A DNA stretch of 64,000 bases from Candidatus Tectimicrobiota bacterium (lineage in GTDB: Bacteria; JACPUC01), in contig JACPUC010000011.1 of NCBI GenBank assembly GCA_016192455.1, positions 1 to 64,000 on the forward strand, read 5' to 3'. Position 1 is the stretch's first letter. Each line of letters starts with the position of its first letter. Shown one piece after another: positions 8,066 to 16,093 of the stretch. The notes beneath the pieces are model-generated. The model was not told the DNA's origin. It searched no databases and saw only the letters and a list, made by a program, of their open reading frames with translations. Both the position numbers and the translations under genes were made by a program.

Positions 8066-8578
8066 ATGGACGAGAAGGTGAGCAGCCGTTTCTCGCGCCA
8101 GGGCCACGAGCTCACCGTGGTCGTCGAGGCGAAGGCGCTGGAGAAACAGCGCAAGGAGGCCGAGGTCACCCTCGTGGCGCCGCCGGGCCGGACCTTCACC
8201 CTGCACTGCGACGAGGGGGCCTACCTCAACGGCGACGACACCGCCCCCCCGCCCCTGGCCTTCCTCTCCGCCTCCGTCGGCTTCTGACTCCTCACCCACG
8301 TGTCGCTGTATGCGACCATGCTGCGCCTCAACCTCAAGGCCGCGCGCGCCAGGGTGAGCGCCAGGTTCCATGGCGAGGGCTCGGTGCGGGCGGAGACCGT
8401 GCTGACGCACTGCACCGGCGTGGAGACGACCTTGGAGCTGGAGTCGGAGGATGACCCCGCCCAGCTTGCCAAGCTAGCGCGCGTCGCCGAGGCGGGGTGC
8501 TACGTCATCCAGTCCCTCCGCCACCCCACGGAGGTGGCTTACAAGGTAAGCCTGAACGGCACGCCTCTGTCGCTGTGA
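8066..8578 (+). CDS. OsmC-like redox protein, probable selenoprotein with in-frame UGA at 8285-8287
   Basis: Two track ORFs in the same frame (8066-8287 and 8300-8578) are separated only by one TGA. Read through, they give a 170-residue OsmC-like protein, starting MDEKVSSRFSRQGHE after AAGGAGA. The TGA is codon 74 and falls in PPPLAFLSASVGF-U-LLTHV, exactly where OsmC proteins have the peroxidatic cysteine (GFCLLT). The second, resolving cysteine is present as EAGCYVIQSL. Starting 12 nt after the UGA, bases 8299-8320 fold into a stem with a UGUAU loop, as in bacterial SECIS elements. OsmC/Ohr proteins reduce organic hydroperoxides in the cytoplasm. The adjacent convergent AhpD-like gene shows the same feature. 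A point nonsense mutation is the alternative explanation. Confidence 0.75.
8299..8320 (+). promoter_or_regulatory. Candidate bacterial SECIS stem-loop of the OsmC-like gene
   Basis: Counting from the base after the UGA, bases 15-19 (gtcgc) pair perfectly with 25-29 (gcgac) around the loop TGTAT. With one bulged C, three further pairs extend the stem (cgt with atg). The loop begins 20 nt after the UGA and carries GU. Known bacterial SECIS elements have a short stem-loop directly downstream of the UGA, with a G early in a loop placed about 16-37 nt away; this one fits. It is read by SelB. Confidence 0.6.
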
Positions 8579-8673
8579 GCGCCGCGGCCACGTCGTCAGG
8601 TTCCACGGAGGAGGAGGCCGCTCCCGCCCCGTGGCTCCCGTCGGGCTGGGGCGGTCACCCTGCGATTCCGCGC

Positions 8674-9228
8674 CTACACCCGCCCTTTCTTCAGGAGGCA
8701 GAAGCCGTTGGACTCGACGAGCAGCGCGTGGTTGAACTTGCTGCGGAAGTTCTCGAAGGCGATCGTGGCGGTGAGTTCGACGAGCGCGGCGGGTGGAAAC
8801 TGCGCTTCGAGCTGCGCGAAGAGGGCGCCGTCCGCGTCCTGGTCGCTGCGGGTGATGCGCTCGGCGTAAGTGAGCGCCAGCTTCTCGCGGCGGTTGAAGA
8901 GGGGGCTGGCGGCATAGTCATGCACGGCGGCCACTTGCTCTTCACTCAACCCTTCTTGCATCCCACGGGACGCATTGATGTCCGCTCAGAAGGGGCAGCC
9001 GTTCAAGCCCGCCACGTAGGTGTAGATGAGGCTGCGCAGCTTCAGGTCGATGTTGCCCGCCTGCTCGATCCCCATGGTGAGCGCGGCGGCGCCCTTCAGG
9101 ATCGTTGGGCAGTAGCCCATGAGGCGGGTGGGATTGAGCACCGTGCCGAAGCGCGCCTCCTGCTGCCGCATCACCTCCCGCACCTCCGGCGCCGCCGTCT
9201 CGATGGTCAGCTCGCGTAGTCGTGGCAT
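8674..9228 (-). CDS. AhpD-like (carboxymuconolactone decarboxylase family) protein, probable selenoprotein with CxxU
   Basis: Two minus-strand track ORFs (8986-9417 and 8674-8961) are in the same frame and separated by a single TGA at 8988-8986. The start at 9228 (MPRLRELTIETAAPEVREV) is backed by AGGAGGAG. The combined product has 184 residues of the CMD/AhpD alkylhydroperoxidase family. The family's CxxC redox motif appears as NGCPF-U-ADINAS: Cys78 is kept and the second cysteine is UGA codon 81. A conserved-looking acidic/His helix follows (SEEQVAAVHDYAASPLF). A stem-loop with a CGUG loop lies 12-29 nt after the UGA. AhpD-like proteins reduce peroxides or act as disulfide adaptors. The gene faces the OsmC-like gene and they converge. 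Confidence 0.78.
8957..8974 (-). promoter_or_regulatory. Candidate bacterial SECIS stem-loop of the AhpD-like gene
   Basis: On the minus strand, 12-29 nt after the UGA, TGCGTCC pairs with GGATGCA (six Watson-Crick pairs and one G-U) around the four-base loop CGTG. The loop starts 19 nt after the UGA and its G is at +20, one base from the position of the loop G in the OsmC-like gene. This matches the geometry of bacterial SECIS elements. Confidence 0.6.
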
Positions 9229-9583
9229 CGTCTCCTCCTCTCTTCCCCTGGTTCTGCTCCGCCCGCTGCGTGGTTCCGCCGCGCGGCGCGCGGCGGCTGC
9301 TGCGAATATGGCGCCACGCATTCCTTGCCGAGAGCCCGGCTCTCCGCCGCTCCTATCATCTACTACAAAGTGTGCGTTCAGGCTACCGCGGCGATGCGCG
9401 ACGCGGGTCGACGCCAAGCTTCTCCGCGGCGGGCCCCGCGGCGCCCAGCGTTGACGCAGGCCGACAGTCTGCTACGATAGCGGCGCGGACGCCGGCGTCA
9501 AGGTGGGCTCGCAACGGCCTTCCTAGGCGCCTCGGCGTCGCTTCGCAGTCCTCGCCGTCCTCGAGACCTCAGCGTACGCTTCC
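9229..9583. other. Divergent promoter region, no gene
   Basis: About 355 bases between the divergent AhpD-like and livH starts. No ORF with a ribosome site is seen. The stretch must carry promoters for both transcription units, but no clear -35/-10 pair could be chosen by eye. Confidence 0.4.
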
Positions 9584-10450
9584 ATGACCCTGTACGTCCA
9601 AGCGATTCTGAACGGCATCCTGGTGGGCGGGGTGTATGGCCTCGTGGCGATCGGCCTGTCGCTGATCTTCGGGGTGATGAAGATCATCAACTTCGCGCAC
9701 GGGGAGATGCTGGTCCTGGCGATGTACCTGAGCTTCTTCCTCTTCACGCTGCTCGGGATCGATCCGTACATGTCGCTGTTCGTCTGCGCGGTCGCCGCTT
9801 TCATCCTCGGCTATGGCGTGCAGCGCTTCCTGGTGAACCGCATCCTGCATGTGCCGGAGGAGATGCAGGTGCTCCTCATGCTCGGCGTGGCGCTGGTGCT
9901 GCAGAACGCCACGCTGGTGGCCTGGGGACCGAACTTCCGCGCCGCGCAGACCCGCTACAGCCTGAGCACGGTGTGGCTGGGGCCGCTCGTGATGGATGTG
10001 CCGCGGCTCGTCGCTTTCGTCCTGGCGTTGGCCCTGGCGCTCCTCCTCTATCTCTTCCTGCGGCGCACCGAGCTGGGGACGACCATCCGCGCCGCCGCCG
10101 ACAACCGCGACGGCGCCGTGCTCATCGGCCTCGACGTGAGGCGCATCTACGCCTTCAGCTTCGGCCTCGGCGCCGCCTGCGTCGGCGCCGCCGGCTCCAT
10201 CATCCTGCCGTTCCTGCCGATGTCGCCCTACTCGGCGCTCAGCTTCACGTTGACGAGCTTCATCGTCGTCATCCTGGGCGGCATGGGGAGCTTCCTGGGG
10301 GTGCTCGTCGGGGGCCTCTTCGTCGGCGTGGCGGAGAACCTGGGCGCGGTGGTCCTGACCAGTTCGAGCAAGTACATCTTCAGCTACGCCTTGCTCATTC
10401 TCGTGATGGTGCTCCGTCCACAAGGGATTTTCCGAGGGCGCAGCGGATGA
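9584..10450 (+). CDS. livH: Branched-chain amino acid-type ABC transporter permease LivH
   Basis: The protein has 288 residues with about eight membrane helices. It shows the LivH signature near the N-terminus (LNGILVGGVYGLVAIGLSLIFGVMKIINFAHGE) and the cytoplasmic coupling loop RTELGTTIRAAADNRDGAVLIGLDVRRIYAFSFGLG. It forms the membrane channel together with LivM for uptake of branched-chain amino acids or related carboxylates. Its stop overlaps the livM start (ATGA), so the two are translationally coupled; livG follows in the same way. No periplasmic binding protein gene is next to this copy, so the substrate is open. Confidence 0.92.
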   Translation: MTLYVQAILNGILVGGVYGLVAIGLSLIFGVMKIINFAHGEMLVLAMYLSFFLFTLLGIDPYMSLFVCAVAAFILGYGVQRFLVNRILHVPEEMQVLLMLGVALVLQNATLVAWGPNFRAAQTRYSLSTVWLGPLVMDVPRLVAFVLALALALLLYLFLRRTELGTTIRAAADNRDGAVLIGLDVRRIYAFSFGLGAACVGAAGSIILPFLPMSPYSALSFTLTSFIVVILGGMGSFLGVLVGGLFVGVAENLGAVVLTSSSKYIFSYALLILVMVLRPQGIFRGRSG

Positions 10451-11436
10451 GGGCGTTCACCGGGGAGAGAGCCGCGCGGCGAGGCCCCATGCTCGTGGGG
10501 GGGGCGCTGCTCCTGCTCCTGGCGGCGCCCCTCTACCTGGGCTCGTACTGGACCTCCACCCTCATCCTCGTCTTCTTCTATGCCTACACGGGACAGTGTT
10601 GGAACATCCTCGGCGGCTACGCCGGCCAGGTCTCCCTCGGGCATGCCGCCTTCCTGGGCATCGGCGCCTACACGAGCACGGCGCTCTTCATGTTCGCCGG
10701 CCTCACGCCGTGGCTCGGCATGCTCGCGGGGGGCGTGCTGGCGGCGCTCCTGGGGCTGTGCATCGGCTTTGTCAGCTTCCGCTTCCACATCCGCGGCGCC
10801 TACTTCATCCTCATCACCCTGGCCTTCGCCGAGATCTTCCACCTCCTGGCCCTGCACCTCGAGTCGCTGGGCGGGGCGCAGGGGCTCTTCGTCCCGTTCA
10901 CCGGCGCGAGCTGGGCGAAGATGCAGTTCAAGGGGAACACGAACTACTACTACGTGGCGCTCGCGCTCCTCGTCGTCATCACCCTGGTGGCGCGCGCCCT
11001 CGAGCGCTCCAAGCTCGGCCTCTACCTGGTGGCGATCCGCGAGGACGAGGACGCCTCGCGCGCCCTCGGCGTCAATACCATGCGCTGCAAGCTGGCGGCC
11101 ACGGCCATCAGCGCCTTCTTCACCGCCCTGGCCGGAGCCTTCTACAGCAACTATTTCTTCTACATCCATCCCGACGAGGTGCTCGACGTCGAGCTGTCGG
11201 TGGATATCCTCCTGCGGCCGATCGTGGGCGGCGCCGGCACCCTCTTCGGCCCCATCGTCGGCTCCTTCATCCTGACGCCGCTGGCGGAGCTGTCGCGCGC
11301 CTACTTCTCCAAGGAGGGGCTCATCGGCACGCACCTGATCATCTACGGCCTCCTCCTCATCGCGGTGGTGCTCTTCTTCCCGCGTGGGGTGGCGCCCTAC
11401 CTGGCGCGCCTCGTGGCGGGAAAACGGACCTCCTGA
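10447..11436 (+). CDS. livM: Branched-chain amino acid-type ABC transporter permease LivM
   Basis: The protein has 329 residues from ATG at 10447, which overlaps the livH stop; the much longer track ORF is a run-through of the livH shadow. The LivM core NILGGYAGQVSLGHAAFLGIGAYTS follows two N-terminal helices, and the EAA-like loop LERSKLGLYLVAIREDEDASRALGVN precedes the last helices. The C-terminal part has GGAGTLFGPIVGSF. It pairs with LivH in the membrane. Its TGA overlaps the ATG of livG. Confidence 0.92.
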   Translation: MRAFTGERAARRGPMLVGGALLLLLAAPLYLGSYWTSTLILVFFYAYTGQCWNILGGYAGQVSLGHAAFLGIGAYTSTALFMFAGLTPWLGMLAGGVLAALLGLCIGFVSFRFHIRGAYFILITLAFAEIFHLLALHLESLGGAQGLFVPFTGASWAKMQFKGNTNYYYVALALLVVITLVARALERSKLGLYLVAIREDEDASRALGVNTMRCKLAATAISAFFTALAGAFYSNYFFYIHPDEVLDVELSVDILLRPIVGGAGTLFGPIVGSFILTPLAELSRAYFSKEGLIGTHLIIYGLLLIAVVLFFPRGVAPYLARLVAGKRTS

Positions 11437-12239
11437 TGGTCATCCTGCAGGTCGAGAAGGTGGCGAAACGTTTCGGCGGCCTGCTGGCGGTGGACGACGT
11501 CTCCTTCAGCCTGGACGAGGGGGAAATCCTGGGTCTCATTGGTCCCAACGGCGCCGGCAAGACGACCCTGTTCAACCTCCTCACCGGCTTCCTGCAACCG
11601 GAGAGCGGCCGCATCCACTTCCGCGGCGCCGACATCACGCGCCTGCCGCCTCACGCCATCTGCCGTCTCGGCATGGTGCGCACCTTCCAGATCGTCCGTC
11701 CCTTCCTGCGCCTCAGCGTCCTGGAGAACGTCGTCGTGGCGGCGCTTCTGCGCACCAACGCCATGGCCGCCGCCAGGCGGCAGGCGGAGGACCTCCTCAC
11801 CTTCGTCGGACTGGAGGCCAGGCGCCACACCCCCGCCGCCACCCTCACCCTCCCCGACCGCAAGCGCCTCGAGCTCGGCCGCGCCCTCGCCACGCAGCCG
11901 CGACTCCTCATGCTCGACGAGGTGATGGCCGGCCTCACCCCCACGGAGTCGGACCGCTTCCTGGGCCTCATCCGCCAGGTGAACCAACGCGGCGTCACGG
12001 TGCTGCTCATCGAGCACGTCATGCGGGCCGTCATGGCGCTCAGCCACCGCGTCCTGGTGCTGAACTACGGCGAGCTGATCGCGGCGGGATCACCCGCCGC
12101 CGTGGTGCGGGACCGCCAGGTCATCGAGGCCTACCTCGGAGAAGACTACGCCTACGCTGGAACGGTTCGAGAAGGGAACCCCGGACCGCCTGGGGAGCCT
12201 ACCCAAGACCACGGTGCCAGCGCGCCCGAGCGGCGGTGA
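11436..12239 (+). CDS. livG: Branched-chain amino acid-type ABC transporter ATPase LivG
   Basis: The protein has 267 residues from ATG at 11436 (MVILQVEKVAKRFGG), overlapping the livM stop. Walker A is GPNGAGKTT, the Q-loop region is RTFQIVRPF, and Walker B is LLMLDEVMAGL with the switch His in LLIEHVM. The signature motif is atypical: TLTLPDRKRLELGRAL replaces LSGGQ-R, a variation known in one LivG subgroup. The last 35 residues after EAYLGEDYAYAGT are a proline- and glycine-rich tail. Unlike most liv operons, livF does not follow directly: a minus-strand gene of 2.65 kb intervenes. Confidence 0.9.
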   Translation: MVILQVEKVAKRFGGLLAVDDVSFSLDEGEILGLIGPNGAGKTTLFNLLTGFLQPESGRIHFRGADITRLPPHAICRLGMVRTFQIVRPFLRLSVLENVVVAALLRTNAMAAARRQAEDLLTFVGLEARRHTPAATLTLPDRKRLELGRALATQPRLLMLDEVMAGLTPTESDRFLGLIRQVNQRGVTVLLIEHVMRAVMALSHRVLVLNYGELIAAGSPAAVVRDRQVIEAYLGEDYAYAGTVREGNPGPPGEPTQDHGASAPERR

Positions 12240-12350
12240 AGGCGGGGGCGGTGGCTCCCCCTCGAAACCTCTCCCTTCCGTCTCACCCCAGCACGCTTGG
12301 CAACCCCTCCAGCTCCTGCCGGCCAGGGGCCGCGTTGCCGCCTCGGTCCG

Positions 12351-15002
12351 CTACCGGAGCTGCACCTCCACGCTCCCGAAGGTTAAGCTGCCGGTGCTGA
12401 GCAGCCCGTCCATGAGCGTGTCGATCCCGAAGAAGAACGTGCGAGGCCCAGGCTGCATCGGCAGGCCGGCGAGCGGCAGGGGGAAGGAGGGGAGGTCGAA
12501 GAGTGGACCGGCGTAAGCGCGCCGCACCGCCTCCGAGCGCACCCAGCCCTCTTCCAAGGTGAACCAAAAGAGGCCCTCGGGGGTGAGGACCGCCACCCAC
12601 CAGTCGGCCGGCCGGCCATTGCTTCCGCCCGCCTCCAGGCTCACCGTAAGGAGGAGCGGCGCGCCCCGGTCGAGGCTGAGGGGGCCGGCCGAGCCGTTGG
12701 CCTTGATCATCACGTGCGCGCTTGCCGCCGGCGGAGGGGCGGCCGGCGCGATGCCGGCGGCGATGATCCCGTCCCCGAACGTGCCCATCAGGAGGCGGTT
12801 CGGGTCATCGGGGTAGAAGGCCAGCGAGTAAATCAAGTTGTGCGGCAGCAGACCCTGCAGCCGGGACCAGGTGGCGCCGTTGTCGGTCGAGCGGTAGATG
12901 CCGGCGTTCAGGTTGCGTCCCGTCAGGTAGCTTGTGGAAGCCGCGGCATAGAGGGCGCCAGGGGCGGCAGGGGCGTCGATGACATCCTGCACGTAAGGTT
13001 GCCCCAGGACCTCCGTGAAGGTGAGACCGTCATCGGAGACCAGCAGCGCTCCCCTGCCGAGCTGACCATCCTCCGAGGTAAACCCGCCCACGAAGAGGCG
13101 CCGCGGACTGCCGGCGAAGCGCACGGCGAGCACGTCGCTCTCGGGGTAACCCTGGACGCGCGTCCAGCGCCGGCCGCCGTCCGTCGAGCGCAGCAGGCCG
13201 CCGCTGGCGCCGAAGGGGCCGCCGAAGAGTCCCGGCTGATCGGGCCGCAAGCCGGCGTAGAGGGTGGTCGGCGTCGCGGGATCGATCGCCAGGCTGTAGA
13301 TGACCTGGCGCTCCTGCTCTGTCATGCCGTCGTCCGCGGTGCTCCAGGAGGCGCCGCCGTCGCGCGAGGCGTAGAGGCGGTCGCCGTGGAAGGCGACGTA
13401 GATGGTGTCGGTCGCCGGGGTGTCGCCCCAGACCACCGCCAGCGTGGTGCGGCCGGCCAGCGCCGGGACCTGCGCCGGGGTGATGTCCCGCATGCTGACG
13501 CCGCCGTCCGTGCTGGCGAAGAGAAGGGAGCGGTGCCCCTCGCGCAGACCGTTCGACCAGCTCGAGACCCCAAAGTAGCCGCGCCGGGAATCGGTCGGAT
13601 GCACCTGCATTTCCGACACCCCGTCCGGGCCGTCCGACCCCGTCGGCTGCCAGATGAGCTGGTTCCAGGACGCGCCGCGGTCGTCCGACCGCCACAGGCC
13701 AATATCTTCGAAGGCCGCGTAGAGCACCCCTTGCGAAACCTGCAGGTCATACACCCCCGTCACCTCGGCCCCCGTGCCAACCCATCTCTCCCCCACGCGC
13801 CGCGTCGAGAGCTGCGTCCAGGTTCGGCCGCCGTCGGCGCTCTTGATGACGGCGTTCTCGTTGCACGAGAGGAGTAGGTTCGGGTCGCTGGTCGAGACCG
13901 CAACGCACTCCGGGGCTGGCCGCCAGTCGCTGTTCCAGGTCGTCGGAAAGTTGGCCGTGAGATCGGTCCAGGCGGTTTCATAGCGGTAGGTTCCGCCCAA
14001 AGCCTCATTCGTCCGCAGGTTGAGGTAGAGAATGGCGGGGTTGGCGGGGTGGATGCGGGCGCCCTTGGCCCGCAGAATCTCATCGGTAACCTCATGGATG
14101 CGGGGTTGATCGGCCACCTCGCTCCAGGTGACCCCGTCAGCGGAGCGGTAGACTCCGCCCGACCAAGTGGCGGGATTGCCGTCCTCGCCCAGGGTCTCCA
14201 GCACGTACCAGTAGCGGCGTGCCGCGCCGCTGCCGGCAACGCCGATCCACTGGCCGTGATCATGGCGGAACGGCCCCGCCAGCTTCGTAAACGAGGCGCC
14301 GTTGTCGGTGCCGCGGTAGAGTCCGGCGCTGGTGGCGGCGAAGAGGCTGCCATCGCTGGTGTCGAAGGCGAGGGAGGCGATGACGGCTGCCTCCGGGATG
14401 CCCGGCGCCTGTACGCGGGTGAAGCTCTCGCCGTCATCGGTCGAGCGGTAGAGGCCGGCGCCGGTTTCCGGAGTGTGCCAGGTGCCGGTTCCCGCCAGCA
14501 CCAGCCCCGGCGTGGCGGGTGAGAAGGCCACGGAGCTGAAGGAGATCGGCTCCGGCGGCGGCGGTTCGGAGGGGCCGGGGACGACGGAGCGCCAAGTCTC
14601 GCCCGCGTCGTCGGAGCGCAGCAGCCCGATCCAGGTGGCGGCTAAGAAGACCTCGCCGCGGCTGGGGTGGGCGATCAGCTCCTCGATGCCGTAGGCGCCC
14701 GCCGTAACGTCAGGCCGCGAGACGCCCCCCTGATTGACGTGGCGCCAGCTCATGCCGCCGTCGGTGGTCTTGAAGATGCCGCCGATGTCCATGCCGAGCA
14801 GGATGATGTCAGGGTTTGTGGTATGGAAGACCCCCGCGAAGACTCCTCCGCCGCCCCCCGGTCCCAGGCTGGCGAAATTGCCCAAGGCGGGCGCCTCGCC
14901 TGCCTGCGCTTTCAGGCGCGGCGTGGCGCTCTCGGCAGGAGCGCTCGCGGCAAACCCGAGCACCATGGCCACGAGCAGAAACAGCGTGCGGCGCCGCGAC
15001 AT
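12351..15002 (-). CDS. Secreted BNR/Asp-box beta-propeller protein (sialidase/VPS10-like)
   Basis: The protein has 883 residues from ATG at 15002, with AAGGAGAGG upstream. Residues 1-26 (MSRRRTLFLLVAMVLGFAASA) are a Sec signal peptide. The mature part carries about ten Asp-box repeats of the form S-x-D-x-G-x-x-W (for example KTTDGGMSW, RSDDAGETW, KSADGGRTW, ASRDGGASW, RSTDNGATW), spaced 50-90 residues apart, which implies one or two large beta-propellers. The last 110 residues after IAAGIAPAAPP look like a separate beta domain. Such proteins are exo-sialidase-like, photosystem assembly Ycf48-like, or adhesive; no catalytic residues could be picked out. It sits on the opposite strand between livG and livF, an unusual position. 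Confidence 0.8.
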   Translation of the reverse strand: MSRRRTLFLLVAMVLGFAASAPAESATPRLKAQAGEAPALGNFASLGPGGGGGVFAGVFHTTNPDIILLGMDIGGIFKTTDGGMSWRHVNQGGVSRPDVTAGAYGIEELIAHPSRGEVFLAATWIGLLRSDDAGETWRSVVPGPSEPPPPEPISFSSVAFSPATPGLVLAGTGTWHTPETGAGLYRSTDDGESFTRVQAPGIPEAAVIASLAFDTSDGSLFAATSAGLYRGTDNGASFTKLAGPFRHDHGQWIGVAGSGAARRYWYVLETLGEDGNPATWSGGVYRSADGVTWSEVADQPRIHEVTDEILRAKGARIHPANPAILYLNLRTNEALGGTYRYETAWTDLTANFPTTWNSDWRPAPECVAVSTSDPNLLLSCNENAVIKSADGGRTWTQLSTRRVGERWVGTGAEVTGVYDLQVSQGVLYAAFEDIGLWRSDDRGASWNQLIWQPTGSDGPDGVSEMQVHPTDSRRGYFGVSSWSNGLREGHRSLLFASTDGGVSMRDITPAQVPALAGRTTLAVVWGDTPATDTIYVAFHGDRLYASRDGGASWSTADDGMTEQERQVIYSLAIDPATPTTLYAGLRPDQPGLFGGPFGASGGLLRSTDGGRRWTRVQGYPESDVLAVRFAGSPRRLFVGGFTSEDGQLGRGALLVSDDGLTFTEVLGQPYVQDVIDAPAAPGALYAAASTSYLTGRNLNAGIYRSTDNGATWSRLQGLLPHNLIYSLAFYPDDPNRLLMGTFGDGIIAAGIAPAAPPPAASAHVMIKANGSAGPLSLDRGAPLLLTVSLEAGGSNGRPADWWVAVLTPEGLFWFTLEEGWVRSEAVRRAYAGPLFDLPSFPLPLAGLPMQPGPRTFFFGIDTLMDGLLSTGSLTFGSVEVQLR

Positions 15003-15221
15003 TGGCTGATCCTCTCCTTCGAGGGAGGGCATGCGGGGAGACCCAGCTCCTCAACAGGAAGCACACAGAAGAGGCAGCGTAGTATACCCCAACGGCAGTG
15101 AAACTCCGCACCGTCTTGCGGAGCGTCTTCGCCGAGGCGCCGAAAGTGGAGGGCGACCCTGGTTGCGCGCGGCTTCAGAGTTCAGTAGGGTAGCCTCAGT
15201 TCGGCGCGGTGGGGGAGGACT

Positions 15222-15932
<711 letters not shown>

Positions 15933-16093
15933 CCGCGGGGAGGCGAGCCGCCGGGTCACTCGGCGCGCCGGCACAACCCCTGGCGGGGCCGGCCCCGCCT
16001 TGACAACCGCGGCGATTCTCGGCAAGAGATCATGCGGTGGGGTCCCTGGCGGCTCAGCTTCGTCTTCCCATTGTCATCCCTGGAGGCCGGCGC

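Noticed and set aside
8285-8988. Treating the OsmC-like and AhpD-like genes as ordinary pseudogenes with nonsense mutations
   Set aside because: Both stops are TGA, both fall exactly on a redox cysteine, both frames are otherwise intact to the end and both have a SECIS-like stem-loop; chance is a poor explanation, although it is kept as the alternative.
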